Assembly: GCA_013141385.1 (NCBI GenBank)
Contig: JABFRB010000027.1
Coordinates: 1-64,000 of the forward strand
Direction: 5' to 3'
From: Bacteroidales bacterium
GTDB lineage: Bacteria; Bacteroidota; Bacteroidia; Bacteroidales; Tenuifilaceae
Length of the DNA stretch: 64,000 nucleotides
Below, one piece after another: positions 28,101 through 38,400 of this stretch. Made by a program: the position numbers and the translations under genes. The notes under the pieces were generated by a model that was given only the letters and a program-made list of their open reading frames with translations, was not told the origin of the DNA and did no database searches. Positions within the stretch are counted from its first letter, which is position 1, and each line of letters opens with the position of its first letter.

Positions 28101-31100
28101 AGGGCGGTTGATATCCTCCCTGATGAAAGACCTATAATCATCTAGATCCGAAAGCATTACTTCCTCAATGGGGACTATTGCATCGTGCACTACCTGAACA
28201 CCACGTTCTTGCTCATCGTGTTGAATGGTACTTCTTAACACCTCGTGACGTTGGACGATCTGCTGGAGCGCATATCTTATCGCATCTGCATTAGCACTGC
28301 TATCGAGTTCAAATACAGCTGGCATATGGTAGACGTTGGTGCCCCCTTGGTATTGTTCAACAAACCATAACCTCTCCTGAGCAAAGGATAGGACAGCCCT
28401 ATCCGTTTTAATTTTGGGTATGTTTATCTTGGTTTGACCCTCACTATGAAGCAGTAATTGTAAGATGGTTTTATGTTTAAATATTCCAGCAACTTTTACA
28501 TCGCAATTTAACACCTTGCTCATCCTATGTGAAACCTGTATTGCTAGTATTGAGTTTCCACCTACCCGAAAGAAGTCATCCGTTATGCCAACCCGATTCA
28601 ACCCAAGAGCCTTCTGCCACACACTACAAAGTTCTGTTTCTATCTCATTCGTTGGGGCAACGTACTCCCCCGATGATGAGTCGAAGTCCGTGTCTGGTAA
28701 AGCCCGCTTATCCAATTTGCCATTGATAGTTAGCGGGAACGATTCCATCGCCATAAAAGCACTGGGCAACATATACTCCGGAAGTCTCCCCGATAGCTGA
28801 TTTAGGATGGCTGCTGATGTGAGGGTTTCATCACTTCCATCTAAAACGTAATATGCGGCAAGATACTTGTTGTTTCCCACTTCGGTTTTACGCTCTTTTA
28901 CCAACACACAGCACTGTTTAACACCTTGTATCTGAGTTATAGCATGCTCAATCTCGCCCAACTCTATCCTGAACCCACGTATCTTCACTTGATCATCGTT
29001 CCTCCCAATGAACTGGATGTTGCCATCAGGCAACCAGCGTACTAGATCGCCAGTTTTGTAAAGTTTAGTATATCCGTTAGTCTTGCCCGAATCTGTAGCA
29101 AACGGATTGGAGATGAAACGTTGCTCCGTTAATTCTGGGCGTTTCAAATATCCACGAGCTACACCAGCTCCGCCAATGTATAGTTCTCCAATAATACCAA
29201 CTGGAACTGGAAAAAGATGTCTATCTAAAATATATAATTTCTTGTCTGACAGATTTTTTCCGATCGGGACAACATTTTTTGTGTCATAATCGCTTAGATT
29301 ACAAAATGTTGAGTAAACAATGTTTTCAGTGGGACCATAAACATGAATCAGTGTTGATTCAGAGTAGTTTATTTTAAATCTATTAACCATTTCAATACTA
29401 CAGGCCTCTCCTCCAAATAACACCTGCCTAACACTAGTCAAGCACTTGGCCTTATTTTGTATCAATGAGTTGAACAGAGCCGTTGTAATGAAAATTGTAT
29501 CTACCTTACAATCTATGAGTTGAGTGTCTAGCTTGGATAAATCAAACAGATTACTGCTATCAATCAGAACTAAATGCTTGCCATTTAATAATGAGAAAAA
29601 TATATCAAAAATGCTACCATCGAAAGCATAGTTTGATAATCCTCCAACAATATGTGCTTTATCATTACTAATGTAATTATTCTCGATAGCAAAAGACACC
29701 ACCTGATGATGCTCAACCATCACCCCTTTGGGCTTACCAGTAGTCCCTGATGTATAAATTATATAAGCTAGATTTGTCCCGCTGCTATGCTGAGGAAGAT
29801 TAGAAGCATCCTTTTCTTCGTATAACCTTTCCGTTAAGTCAACATGAATAACCTTATCTTTTGGTAGCTTATCTTGGTGATCTTTACTCAAGCGTTTAAG
29901 GCTGAGTACAAGTTCTACATTAGTATCCTCAAGAATATAGTCAACACGCTCCTGTGGGTAATTCATATCCATTGGCACATAAGATCCCCCTGCTTTCAGA
30001 ACAGCTAGTATACCGATCACCATTTCTGGGCTTCTATCAAGATAAAGGGCGATGAGGTTATCCCCCGTGAGGGTTTGCCCTGTCTTTGCCTCATATCTCG
30101 CCCTAATGTACCGAGCTAGTTTGTTGCTCTGTTCATTGAGTTCACGGTAGGTAAGTCGATGTCCCTCATACTCAAGTGCTATATTACCCGGTACTTTCTC
30201 AACCTGTTCTTGGAATAGAAGGGAAACTGTTTTACTCTTAGGATAATTCTTGCTTGTCTCGTTCCATTTATAGACGATTTGTTCGTACTCTTCGGAACTA
30301 AGCAAGCCGATCTGTTCATAAGGGTTTTCTGGAGCTTCCACCAACTTGTTAACAAGATGAATAAAGTGATTTGAAAGTCTCTCAATGGTTTCCTTACAGA
30401 ATAGACTTGTCGCATAACTTATTGCTACTTTAATCTTTTCATAACCATCTTCAACAAAGAACGATAGATCAAATTTTTCAACCTCATATATAGTTCCAAC
30501 CTTAATTGAGTTTGAATATAATATCTTTTGATTTGCTTTTTTACTTGGTTTGTCATGACTCTGCATGGAAACCATTACTTGAAAAACTGGGTGTCTTGAA
30601 GTATCTCGTTCAGCACCCAATTCCTCTACGAGCCTCTCAAAGGGCAGATCCTGATAAAGTTGCGCCTCCACCTGTTCTTGATAAACCTGCTTTATCAGAC
30701 CCTCAAAACTTTGCCCATCGTGGAGCAGTATTCGATTTGCCTGTGTATTAACGAAGTAGCCGATTAGATCTGCGGTTTGATGGTGTTGACGGTTAGCAAT
30801 AGGGCTGCCAATAACGATGTCGTTCTGTCCAGTATACTTTCCCAGTAGAATACCAATACTAGTCAGCATCAAACTATGCAATGTAACACCATGTTGCTGA
30901 GCCAAGCCTCTAAGTTTTTGGCAGACTTCCTCACTGATAGTGAATACTTTAAACGATCCTTTGTAGTCCACATGACTTGGTCTAATAAAGTCAGCAGGTA
31001 ATTCCAAAACTTGGTAGCCTGATAATCTTCCCTTCCAAAAGTTTAATTGCTCCTCCAAAACCTCACTGGATAAATAAACCCTCTGCCATGCTGCATAGTC

Positions 31101-31862
31101 CTTGTACTGAATATCCAGTGCAGGTAGGCTAAAATTCATTTCCCCTTTAGAGTAGGCATCATAAAAGGCTTCCATCTCACGCTGAAATATGGTCATTGAC
31201 CAGCCATCACTCGCTATATGATGTATGTTAATTATCAGCAAGATCTTTGTACTCGATTCTATGGACTTTGCATTGGAGCCCTGAATATAGTACAGTTTAA
31301 CCCTAATAGGATATTCTATACCCAGATTGAAGGGACGATTGACATCCTCTTTAATTAACTTCAGGTAGTCCTCATCTTCAGTCACAAGGACTTCATCAAT
31401 AGTTAGGTGTGTATCATGTACTACTTGTATCCCACATGCATGTTCCTCACTTTGTTCAATCGTACTCCTGAGCACTTCATGCCGAGCCACAATTTGCTTA
31501 ATAGCATCCTTTAGGTTTTCTATGTTAATACTAGAATCAAGTTCAAGGACGCTAGGGATATGGTAGGCATTGGTTCCCTCTTCGTATTGTTCGACAAACC
31601 AAATCCGCTCTTGTGCTGGACTCAGCGGGTAATGAGTTACGAATTTATCTTTGAGGATGTTCACATTCAAAAATTGTTCCTTCGAAAAGATACTATTTTC
31701 GTTAAGAATAGATCTTATATGACTCTTATTATTTCTAATAAAGTCCTGAGTTTCTTGGTTCTGAAAATTTTTTGGAGCGGAAAGTTTGATCGTATCGCTC
31801 TCAAGCCAAATAGCTCCAGCGTTAAATCTCAACTTTTCAAAAAAGGAAATTATGTCTGCCAT
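25146..31862 (-). CDS. Nonribosomal peptide synthetase, docking-C-A-T-C-A-T
   Basis: A 2238-residue bimodular synthetase. Residues 1-60 form a TubC-type docking domain (FFEKLRFNAGAIWL). Module 1 has C with HHIASDGW (about 214), A with YTSGTTGKPKG (about 706) and T with GGNSI (about 1100). Module 2 has C with HHIASDGW (about 1293), A (about 1786) and T (about 2184). The hand-read pocket code of the first A domain is DGFFLGVVY, the classical Ile code. That of the second is DANKIGHVG, close to the Asp codes of the DxTKxGHxG type. The protein ends in EGVELEF, a short acidic tail like those of its upstream neighbours, proposed to bind the docking domain of the following synthetase, which starts 63 bp downstream. 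No epimerase is present, so L residues are expected unless the following C domain is of the dual type. Confidence 0.95.
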   Translation of the reverse strand: MADIISFFEKLRFNAGAIWLESDTIKLSAPKNFQNQETQDFIRNNKSHIRSILNENSIFSKEQFLNVNILKDKFVTHYPLSPAQERIWFVEQYEEGTNAYHIPSVLELDSSINIENLKDAIKQIVARHEVLRSTIEQSEEHACGIQVVHDTHLTIDEVLVTEDEDYLKLIKEDVNRPFNLGIEYPIRVKLYYIQGSNAKSIESSTKILLIINIHHIASDGWSMTIFQREMEAFYDAYSKGEMNFSLPALDIQYKDYAAWQRVYLSSEVLEEQLNFWKGRLSGYQVLELPADFIRPSHVDYKGSFKVFTISEEVCQKLRGLAQQHGVTLHSLMLTSIGILLGKYTGQNDIVIGSPIANRQHHQTADLIGYFVNTQANRILLHDGQSFEGLIKQVYQEQVEAQLYQDLPFERLVEELGAERDTSRHPVFQVMVSMQSHDKPSKKANQKILYSNSIKVGTIYEVEKFDLSFFVEDGYEKIKVAISYATSLFCKETIERLSNHFIHLVNKLVEAPENPYEQIGLLSSEEYEQIVYKWNETSKNYPKSKTVSLLFQEQVEKVPGNIALEYEGHRLTYRELNEQSNKLARYIRARYEAKTGQTLTGDNLIALYLDRSPEMVIGILAVLKAGGSYVPMDMNYPQERVDYILEDTNVELVLSLKRLSKDHQDKLPKDKVIHVDLTERLYEEKDASNLPQHSSGTNLAYIIYTSGTTGKPKGVMVEHHQVVSFAIENNYISNDKAHIVGGLSNYAFDGSIFDIFFSLLNGKHLVLIDSSNLFDLSKLDTQLIDCKVDTIFITTALFNSLIQNKAKCLTSVRQVLFGGEACSIEMVNRFKINYSESTLIHVYGPTENIVYSTFCNLSDYDTKNVVPIGKNLSDKKLYILDRHLFPVPVGIIGELYIGGAGVARGYLKRPELTEQRFISNPFATDSGKTNGYTKLYKTGDLVRWLPDGNIQFIGRNDDQVKIRGFRIELGEIEHAITQIQGVKQCCVLVKERKTEVGNNKYLAAYYVLDGSDETLTSAAILNQLSGRLPEYMLPSAFMAMESFPLTINGKLDKRALPDTDFDSSSGEYVAPTNEIETELCSVWQKALGLNRVGITDDFFRVGGNSILAIQVSHRMSKVLNCDVKVAGIFKHKTILQLLLHSEGQTKINIPKIKTDRAVLSFAQERLWFVEQYQGGTNVYHMPAVFELDSSANADAIRYALQQIVQRHEVLRSTIQHDEQERGVQVVHDAIVPIEEVMLSDLDDYRSFIREDINRPFNLSSEYPIRIKFYTIQASKTKLETPQSKILLLINTHHIASDGWSMGVFQRELYAYYEAYISKNKEFRLPALEIQYKDYAVWQKAYLTGGTLEKQLDYWKNKLLGYQTLELPTDYTRPNEIDYRGAHQGFSLSTSTSDKLRALAQRQGATLHSVMLGGLSILMGKYTGQEDIVTGSPTANRHHQQTENLIGFFVNTQTNRVVLKKHQSFEALIQQVHLDQVEAQLYQDFPFEKLVEELGVVRDTSRHPIFQVMFSVQSFGGRSKTIGQQKSYFKPFQLENAYEIAKFDLSIHLDDSQQELKGQISYAKALFRPETIERFLTYYVSLLTQLTETPEKPYSQISLLNPEEYHQIVYQWNKTYKEYPKDSTVFQLFQEQVEKTPNSIALVYEGQRLTYRELNEKSNQLARHIRAKYLKITDQSFAADTLVAIYLDRSVELVIGMLAIMKAGGAYVPLDTNYPQDRVDYILGDTQVEIVLSQKHLNQDNHVQLPHEKTILIDLAEELYQNEDTSNLPQYSTAGDLAYVIYTSGTTGKPKGATITHRSICNYNQWIYSHSCYVNAQIIDCSSSISFDATVNVLLTPLCYGQQVVICKAGIKQDINLYLDYINRHKIELIKVTPSYFSLLLNSSRGNNKLELLKCIIVGGEKANKVELEEFIRLNPSIEILHHYGPTETTVGITSFTDFNNKELLNSLESIPLGKVTSNNMAYVLDSNNIPVPINIIGELHIGGVSLARGYLNRPEFTEERFVTNWFATEFENANNYTRLYKTGDLVRWLPDGNLEFIGRNDGQVKIRGYRIELGEIEYAITQIPGIKQGCVIAKERKSEGGSNKYLVAYYVLGEGADILTLEAIQGRLSCVLPEYMVPSAFVEMKSLPMNINGKLDRRALPEPDFNMSKEEYIAPTTEIEAKVCQIWQEVLGVDRVGITDNFFKMGGNSILAIQVSHRMSKILECSVKVASVFKYSSIEGILKNIIYKQINLEGVELEF

Positions 31863-31945
31863 ATTAACTCTAAATAATAATATATTATATACTATAAGTC
31901 TATATTTTTCTATTGTAACTAATCTACATGTAAAAAATTCCGCAC

Positions 31946-34900
31946 CTAAAAGTCCATCTCAACATTTTCGCAATTGACCCGAGCATGGGATATGTTTGTT
32001 AGCAAACTTTCAATACACCCATATTTAAACACATTAGCAACCCTCACTGCACATCCCATCACCTTGGACATTCGATGTGACACCTGAATAGCTAAGATTG
32101 AGTTACCTCCTATTTTGAAGAAATTATCAGTAATACCCACCCTCTCCAAGCCAAGAACTTCCTGCCATATCTTACATACCTCCATTTCCAACTCAGTAGT
32201 TGGTGCAACATATTCCTTTGCAGGCTGGCTAAAATCAGGATCAGGTAACGCATGCCTATCTAATTTTCCGTTGGCAGTTTGCGGAAACGAATTCATTACC
32301 ACCAAGGCATTTGGCATCATGTATTCAGGGAGCACTAACGATAATTTATCCAAGATGGTAGTAGAAGTAAGCATCTCACCGCCTTCACCCAACACGTAGT
32401 AAGCCACTAGATACTTATTGCTACTCGCCTCCGTTTTCCGCTCTTTGACCAACACACAACATTGTCGAATCCCTGAAATCTGTAATAGTGCATGTTCGAT
32501 CTCGCCCAATTCTATCCTGAACCCACGAATCTTTACTTGATCATCATTTCTTCCAATGAACTGAAGATTACCATTGGGAAGCCAGCGTACAATATCTCCT
32601 GTCCTGTAAAGTCGGGTGTAGCCATTATCTATGTCTGATTGAGTGGCAAAGGGATTGGGAATAAAGCGCTCCTTTGTCAAGTCTGGATGTTTAAGATAGC
32701 CTCTTGCTAAACCCGCTCCACCGATGTGCAACTCACCTAATATGCCAGTAGGAACTAGGTTACCTTTTCGATCAAGGACATAGACACTTCTATTGCTAAT
32801 CGGCATACCTATTGGCACACTATAACCCTCTATCGGATTTTTCATATCATAGGTGCAAGCGAATGTTGTACTTTCTGTAGGTCCATAACCATTTAGAAAG
32901 TGTTTCGGTTTTGCACTACTTCTAATCAATTTGTTAACCGTGTTCTTATCTAACGCCTCACCACCAATAATCAAGTAATTTAGGCCTTCGAATAGAGTAT
33001 TATCAGAATAATATAGACTTTCGAATAGAGTTTTTGTAAGCCACAGGATGGTTATTCTATTCACATCAAGAAACATTTTAAACTCCTTGATATCCGATGC
33101 CAGATTCTTTACATCCTTAGGTATTACCAAAGTATTGCCATTAAGTAGGGGTGTAAATACTTCAAAAGTTGTGGCATCGAACGTTGGGGAAGAGAGAAAG
33201 GCGAAAGTATCATTCCCAGACACTTGAATGTAGTTATTATACACTAAACTCAGTATGGCTCTGTGCTCCACCATAACTCCCTTGGGTCTACCTGTTGTTC
33301 CAGATGTGTAAATCACATAAGCAAGACTCTCTGCTTTACTGTGCTGTGAAAGGTTGGATACATCTTCCCTTTGATATAATTCCTCTGTCAGGTCTATATA
33401 CAAAACCCTTTTCACAGGAAGTCGGATTTTACCACCCTCACATAGGTATCTCTGGCTGAGGACAAGTTCCGTTTGGGCATCCTCCAATATATAATCTACC
33501 CTATCCTGTGGATACCCAGTATCTATAGGTACATACGCTCCACCTGCCTTCAGCACCGCTAAAATTCCTATCACCGCCTCTGGGCTTCTGTCTAAGTATA
33601 TAGCAATAGGCGTATCCTCAATAAATGGCTGCTTCGTTTTTTGTTGATATTGCTCCCGGATGTACCGAGCTAGCTGATTGCTTTTCTCATTGAGTTGTTG
33701 ATATGTAAACTTTTTACCTTCATATGATAAAGCAGTTTTATTAGGAGTTTTTTCAGCCTGTTCTTGAAATTGTTGGGGGATTGTTTTATCCTTCGGGTAA
33801 TTTTGACCAGTAGTACTCCAATTATATAAAATTTGTTGATACTCCTCATCTCCGAGAAGGCTTAACTGGCTGTAAGGCTTTGCTGGGGCTTCTGTTAACT
33901 GGACAAGTAGGTGCTTGTAATGCGAAAGGAGTCGTTCTATGGTGTCTTTACAGAACAATGCTGTAGCATAACTGAATACTACTGATAGTTCATCTATGCT
34001 ATCGCCTATAAAAACAGATAGATCAAACTTCTCTACTTCGAAAGTGTTTTTTGCCCGATATGGTTTGAAATAAGTTTTTTGTTGACTTTTACTACCAAAA
34101 CTCTGGACAGCGAACAAAGCTTGAAAAATGGGATGCCGTGATGTATCTCGCTGAACACCGAGTTCCTCCACAAGTCTCTCAAAGGGCAAGTCCTGATAAA
34201 GTTGCGCCTCCACCTGTCCTTGGTGAACTTGTTGTATTAAGGATTCGAAGCTTTGTGTATCATCTAGTATAATTCTGTTTGCCTGAGTGTTAACGAAAAA
34301 TCCGATTAAATCCTCTATCTGCTGATAATGTCTATTGGCAATTGGGCTACCCACCACGATATCGTCTTGTCCAGTGTACTTACTCAAAAGGATACCAAAA
34401 CTGCTCAACATCACGCTGTGAAGCGTTGTCCCAAAACGCTGAGCTAACTCCCTAAGTTTCTGGCTAGTTCCTCTGTCAAGCATGAAACCTTCGAAAGTGC
34501 CCTTATAGTCTATCTCGTTCGGTCTTGCATAGTCTGTAGGTAGTTCCAAGTGTTGATAGCCAGACAATTTCGATTTCCAGTAGTTTAACTGTTCTTCTAA
34601 TATAACCCCACTAAGGAAAGATCTCTGCCATACTGCATAGTCCTTGTACTGAATTTCCAAGGGAGGTAGATTAAATCCTATGTTTTTATTGATATAAGCC
34701 TCGTAATAAGCAATTAGTTCTTTTTGAAAAATATTTACTGACCAGCCATCAGTGGCAATATGATGGACATTAATCAATAATATTGTTTTATTCAGCTGAT
34801 TTTCAGATAAGGGTTTATCTTGTTTGATATAATAAAACTTTACTCGGATAGGATATTCTTTGCTTAAATCAAATGGACGATTAACGTCTTTCTTGATAAA

Positions 34901-35401
34901 GGTTTCGTAGTCTTCCGCATTTAAAGTTATTTCCTCAATGATTAATGCCTCATTGTGCACTACCTGTATACCCTGCATTTGATCATCTATTTGCTCTATA
35001 GTGCTTCTGAGCACTTCATGTCGAAATACAATTTGTTGAATGGCGTATTTTATTCCCTCAACTTCGGTAGCACTATCAAGTTCAAGTACAGAGGGGTGGT
35101 GATAAGCATTAGTTCCCCCTTCATATTGCTCAATAAACCATAAACGTTCTTGCGCTGGGCTTAATGGGTAATATTTTATCGAACTATCTTTTAAGATTAT
35201 GATATCTAAAAATTTTTCTTTCGAGAAAATTTGATTTTCATTAAGAATTGCAATAATTGATGTTTTATTATTCAGAATAAAATCTTTTGTTTCTTGGTTT
35301 TGAAAATCCTTAGGAGCAATAAGCTTAATGGTATCATTCTCTAGCCAGATAGCTCCTGCACTAGTTCTCAATTTATTAAAAAATGTGTGAGTGTTTTTCA
35401 T
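31946..35401 (-). CDS. Nonribosomal peptide synthetase, single module docking-C-A-T (Val)
   Basis: A 1151-residue single-module synthetase. The start is set at the ATG at 35401 (MKNTHTFFNKLR), which aligns with the starts of the sister genes; a longer frame from 35413 would need a TTG codon. Residues 1-58 are the TubC-type docking domain. The C domain carries HHIATDGW (about 215), the A domain YTSGTTGRPKG (about 700) and the T domain GGNSI (about 1098). The hand-read pocket code is DAFWIGGTF, the classical Val code and the same as module 1 of the terminal synthetase. That A domain shares long stretches with this one (WLTKTLF, VKNLASDIKEF), pointing to a common origin. The protein ends in ENVEMDF, a candidate docking tail. 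The next gene starts 83 bp downstream. Confidence 0.95.
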   Translation of the reverse strand: MKNTHTFFNKLRTSAGAIWLENDTIKLIAPKDFQNQETKDFILNNKTSIIAILNENQIFSKEKFLDIIILKDSSIKYYPLSPAQERLWFIEQYEGGTNAYHHPSVLELDSATEVEGIKYAIQQIVFRHEVLRSTIEQIDDQMQGIQVVHNEALIIEEITLNAEDYETFIKKDVNRPFDLSKEYPIRVKFYYIKQDKPLSENQLNKTILLINVHHIATDGWSVNIFQKELIAYYEAYINKNIGFNLPPLEIQYKDYAVWQRSFLSGVILEEQLNYWKSKLSGYQHLELPTDYARPNEIDYKGTFEGFMLDRGTSQKLRELAQRFGTTLHSVMLSSFGILLSKYTGQDDIVVGSPIANRHYQQIEDLIGFFVNTQANRIILDDTQSFESLIQQVHQGQVEAQLYQDLPFERLVEELGVQRDTSRHPIFQALFAVQSFGSKSQQKTYFKPYRAKNTFEVEKFDLSVFIGDSIDELSVVFSYATALFCKDTIERLLSHYKHLLVQLTEAPAKPYSQLSLLGDEEYQQILYNWSTTGQNYPKDKTIPQQFQEQAEKTPNKTALSYEGKKFTYQQLNEKSNQLARYIREQYQQKTKQPFIEDTPIAIYLDRSPEAVIGILAVLKAGGAYVPIDTGYPQDRVDYILEDAQTELVLSQRYLCEGGKIRLPVKRVLYIDLTEELYQREDVSNLSQHSKAESLAYVIYTSGTTGRPKGVMVEHRAILSLVYNNYIQVSGNDTFAFLSSPTFDATTFEVFTPLLNGNTLVIPKDVKNLASDIKEFKMFLDVNRITILWLTKTLFESLYYSDNTLFEGLNYLIIGGEALDKNTVNKLIRSSAKPKHFLNGYGPTESTTFACTYDMKNPIEGYSVPIGMPISNRSVYVLDRKGNLVPTGILGELHIGGAGLARGYLKHPDLTKERFIPNPFATQSDIDNGYTRLYRTGDIVRWLPNGNLQFIGRNDDQVKIRGFRIELGEIEHALLQISGIRQCCVLVKERKTEASSNKYLVAYYVLGEGGEMLTSTTILDKLSLVLPEYMMPNALVVMNSFPQTANGKLDRHALPDPDFSQPAKEYVAPTTELEMEVCKIWQEVLGLERVGITDNFFKIGGNSILAIQVSHRMSKVMGCAVRVANVFKYGCIESLLTNISHARVNCENVEMDF

Positions 35402-35473
35402 TTTGATTAACAATAATGTTTATATCCGACTGATAAATAATTATCCTATCGACTTTTAAATGGAAACTTTTAA

Positions 35474-38400
35474 CTAAAATTCAAATTCAACGTTTTCATG
35501 ATTTTTTTGCATTAAAGTAATATTTTCTATTAAACTATTAATGGTTTTTAGTTTAAATACATCAGCAACTTTCACATCACCCCCTAATACTTTGCGCATT
35601 CGATGCGATACTTGTATGGCCAAGATGGAGTTACCACCTATTTGAAAGAAATCATCAGTAATTCCAATTTTTTCCAATCCCAATAATTCCTGCCAAATTT
35701 CACATATTGCCTTTTCATTTTCACTTCTTGGTTCAACATATTCCCTCGTTAAGGGGTGAAAATCTGGTTCGGGAAAATTGCGCTTGTCCAATTTGCCATT
35801 GATGGTCAATGGGAATGATTCCATTGCAACAAGAGCACTTGGCATCATATATTCCGGCAATACAAGCGATAATTTACTCAGAATAGTAACTTGACTAATT
35901 GTATTATCGATATTCTCTAAAACATAATAGCCTACTAAATAATTACTACTATCTGTTTCTGTTTTTCGTTCTTTTACCAATACACAGCTCTGTTTAACGC
36001 CTTGAATCTGGTTTAGAGCGTGTTCTACTTCGCTCAACTCTATTCTATGTCCACGAATCTTTACTTGATCATCATTTCTGCCCATGAATTCCAAATTACC
36101 ATCAGGTAACCATCTCACCAAATCGCCTGTTTTATACATTTTAGTATAACCTTTGGCTTTATCCGCCTCAGTGATAAATGGGTTTAAAACAAAGCGCTCT
36201 TCTGTTAGTTTTGGAAGTTTTAAGTAGCCCCTTGTCAAGCCCGCTCCCCCAATGTACAACTCGCCGATAACACCTATTGGAACTGGAGTATTATTTTGGT
36301 CAAGTACATATACTCGTGTGTTATTGATAGGCTTTCCTATATGTATTTTTTTGTTGTAATCAACTTCTCCACCTGTTGAAACAATTGTAGTTTCAGTTGG
36401 CCCATAAGTATTATATACTTTTGCAGATGATTCAACCTTCTGATATGCTTCACCCCCAAGTATGATATGCTTAACATTTGGAGAGAATAGGTTAATTCCT
36501 AAACTATTCAAGTAACTAGGAGTTGTGTTAAAAACATTTATTCCTGAACTCTCAACATACTCTTTTATGTAATCGGAATCCAATATTGATTTATTATCCA
36601 ATATATGGAGACTACCACCGCTGAACAATGACATATAAATACATTCGGCTGCCGCATCAAAAATGATATTAGCAGTTAGTAATGATTTATCAGATGGTAC
36701 TAATGGTATCATCTCAAGCTGTGATAATATTTCATTATTAACCCCTGCGTGTTCAACCATTACTCCTTTAGGATTCCCTGTTGTTCCAGAGGTATAAATC
36801 ACGTAAGCAAGATCGGTCGATTTATTATACTGAGGGAGGTTTGATTTATCTTCTTTATTGTAAAGTTCTTCCGTCAGGTCTATATAAACCACCTTACCAT
36901 GAGGTAATTGTGTATTACCATGTCCACTAAGGTGCTTTTGGCTGAGTATAAGTTCTGTGTTTGTATCCTCTAACATATAATCCAGTCTTTCTTGCGGATA
37001 AGTTGGATCCATAGGAACATAAGCCCCTCCAGCTTTAAGAACCCCCAAAATCCCTACTATCATTTCTAAACTTCTATCCAGATATAAGGCGATTAGTGTA
37101 TCGGCTTTAAGGGTCTGCTTTGTCCTTTGCTGATACTGTGTTCTAATAAACCACGCCAGTTGATTACTCTTCTCATCAAGTTCGTGATAGGTTAATTTTT
37201 GTTGTCCATAAACTACGGCTATATTATCAGGTGTCTTTATCACTTGCTCCTGAAACAGTTGATGGATTGACTTATCTTTGGGATAATCTTTATCTGTTTC
37301 ATTCCATTTGTAAATAATCTGGTTGTACTCATCAGCATCGAGTAAACAAAGTTGACTATATGATTTTTCTGGTGCTTTGGTGAGCTGGGTAAGAAGATGT
37401 ATATACTGATGAATAATACGTACTATTGTGTCACTATGAAATAAACTAGTTGCATAGCTAATATCACCCGTAATTTCTTCACCATCATCATCTATATTGA
37501 CAGATAAATCAAATTTCTCTACTTTATAAAAGAAATTTTCTTGAATGGGAGTAATATATTTTTTTTGTTGTTCTGAAGCACTATGCTGCTTACCAAAACT
37601 TTGTACTACAAAATATACCTGAAAAATATTATTTCTAGAAGCATCTCGCTCCACACCTAGTTCAGCGATTAAATCATCAATGGGCAAATCCTGATTTAAT
37701 TGCGCTTCTACCTGATCCTTGTGAACCTGACGAATTAAGTCCTCAAATTTTTGGTTATTGTTTAGCAGTATCCTATTTACTTGAGTATTGATGAAGAATC
37801 CTATAAGTCCTTCGGTTTGTCTACGGTGTCTGTTTGCAATCGGGCTTCCAATCACGATGTCGTCCTGACCAGTATATTTGCTTAACAGAATACTAAAGCT
37901 GCTTAACATTACACTCTGTAATGTTACTCCATAGTGCTGGGATAACGCCCTTAGCTTTTGGCTAATTGCTTTGTCTATAGAAAATTCTTCACTAGAACCT
38001 TCATTGTTTATCTTATTAGGTCTTACATAATCGGTGGGTAATTCTAAATCCTGATAACCAGATAGTTTGGTTTTCCAGTAGTTTAATTGCTTTTCTAAGG
38101 TATCTCCTACTAAAAAGGCTCTTTGCCATACCGCATAGTCCTTGTACTGTATCTCCAGAGCGGGTAAACAAAAATCGGTATCCTTTCTAGTATAGGCATT
38201 GTAGTATGCAAATAGTTCTCTTAGAAATATATCCATTGACCAGCCGTCAGTAGCAATATGATGAATGTTTATCAATAGTATAGTTCTTTTCAACGGATTT
38301 TCGGATGCATCCTTACCAGATTGAACTGTATAAAATATTGTCCTGATTGGATATTCTGAGTTTAAGTCAAATGGGCGGTTAATGTCTTCTTTGATAAGTA

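Noticed and set aside
35402-35413. Four-codon longer start for the single-module Val synthetase
   Set aside because: It begins with TTG; the ATG at 35401 matches the starts of the related proteins.
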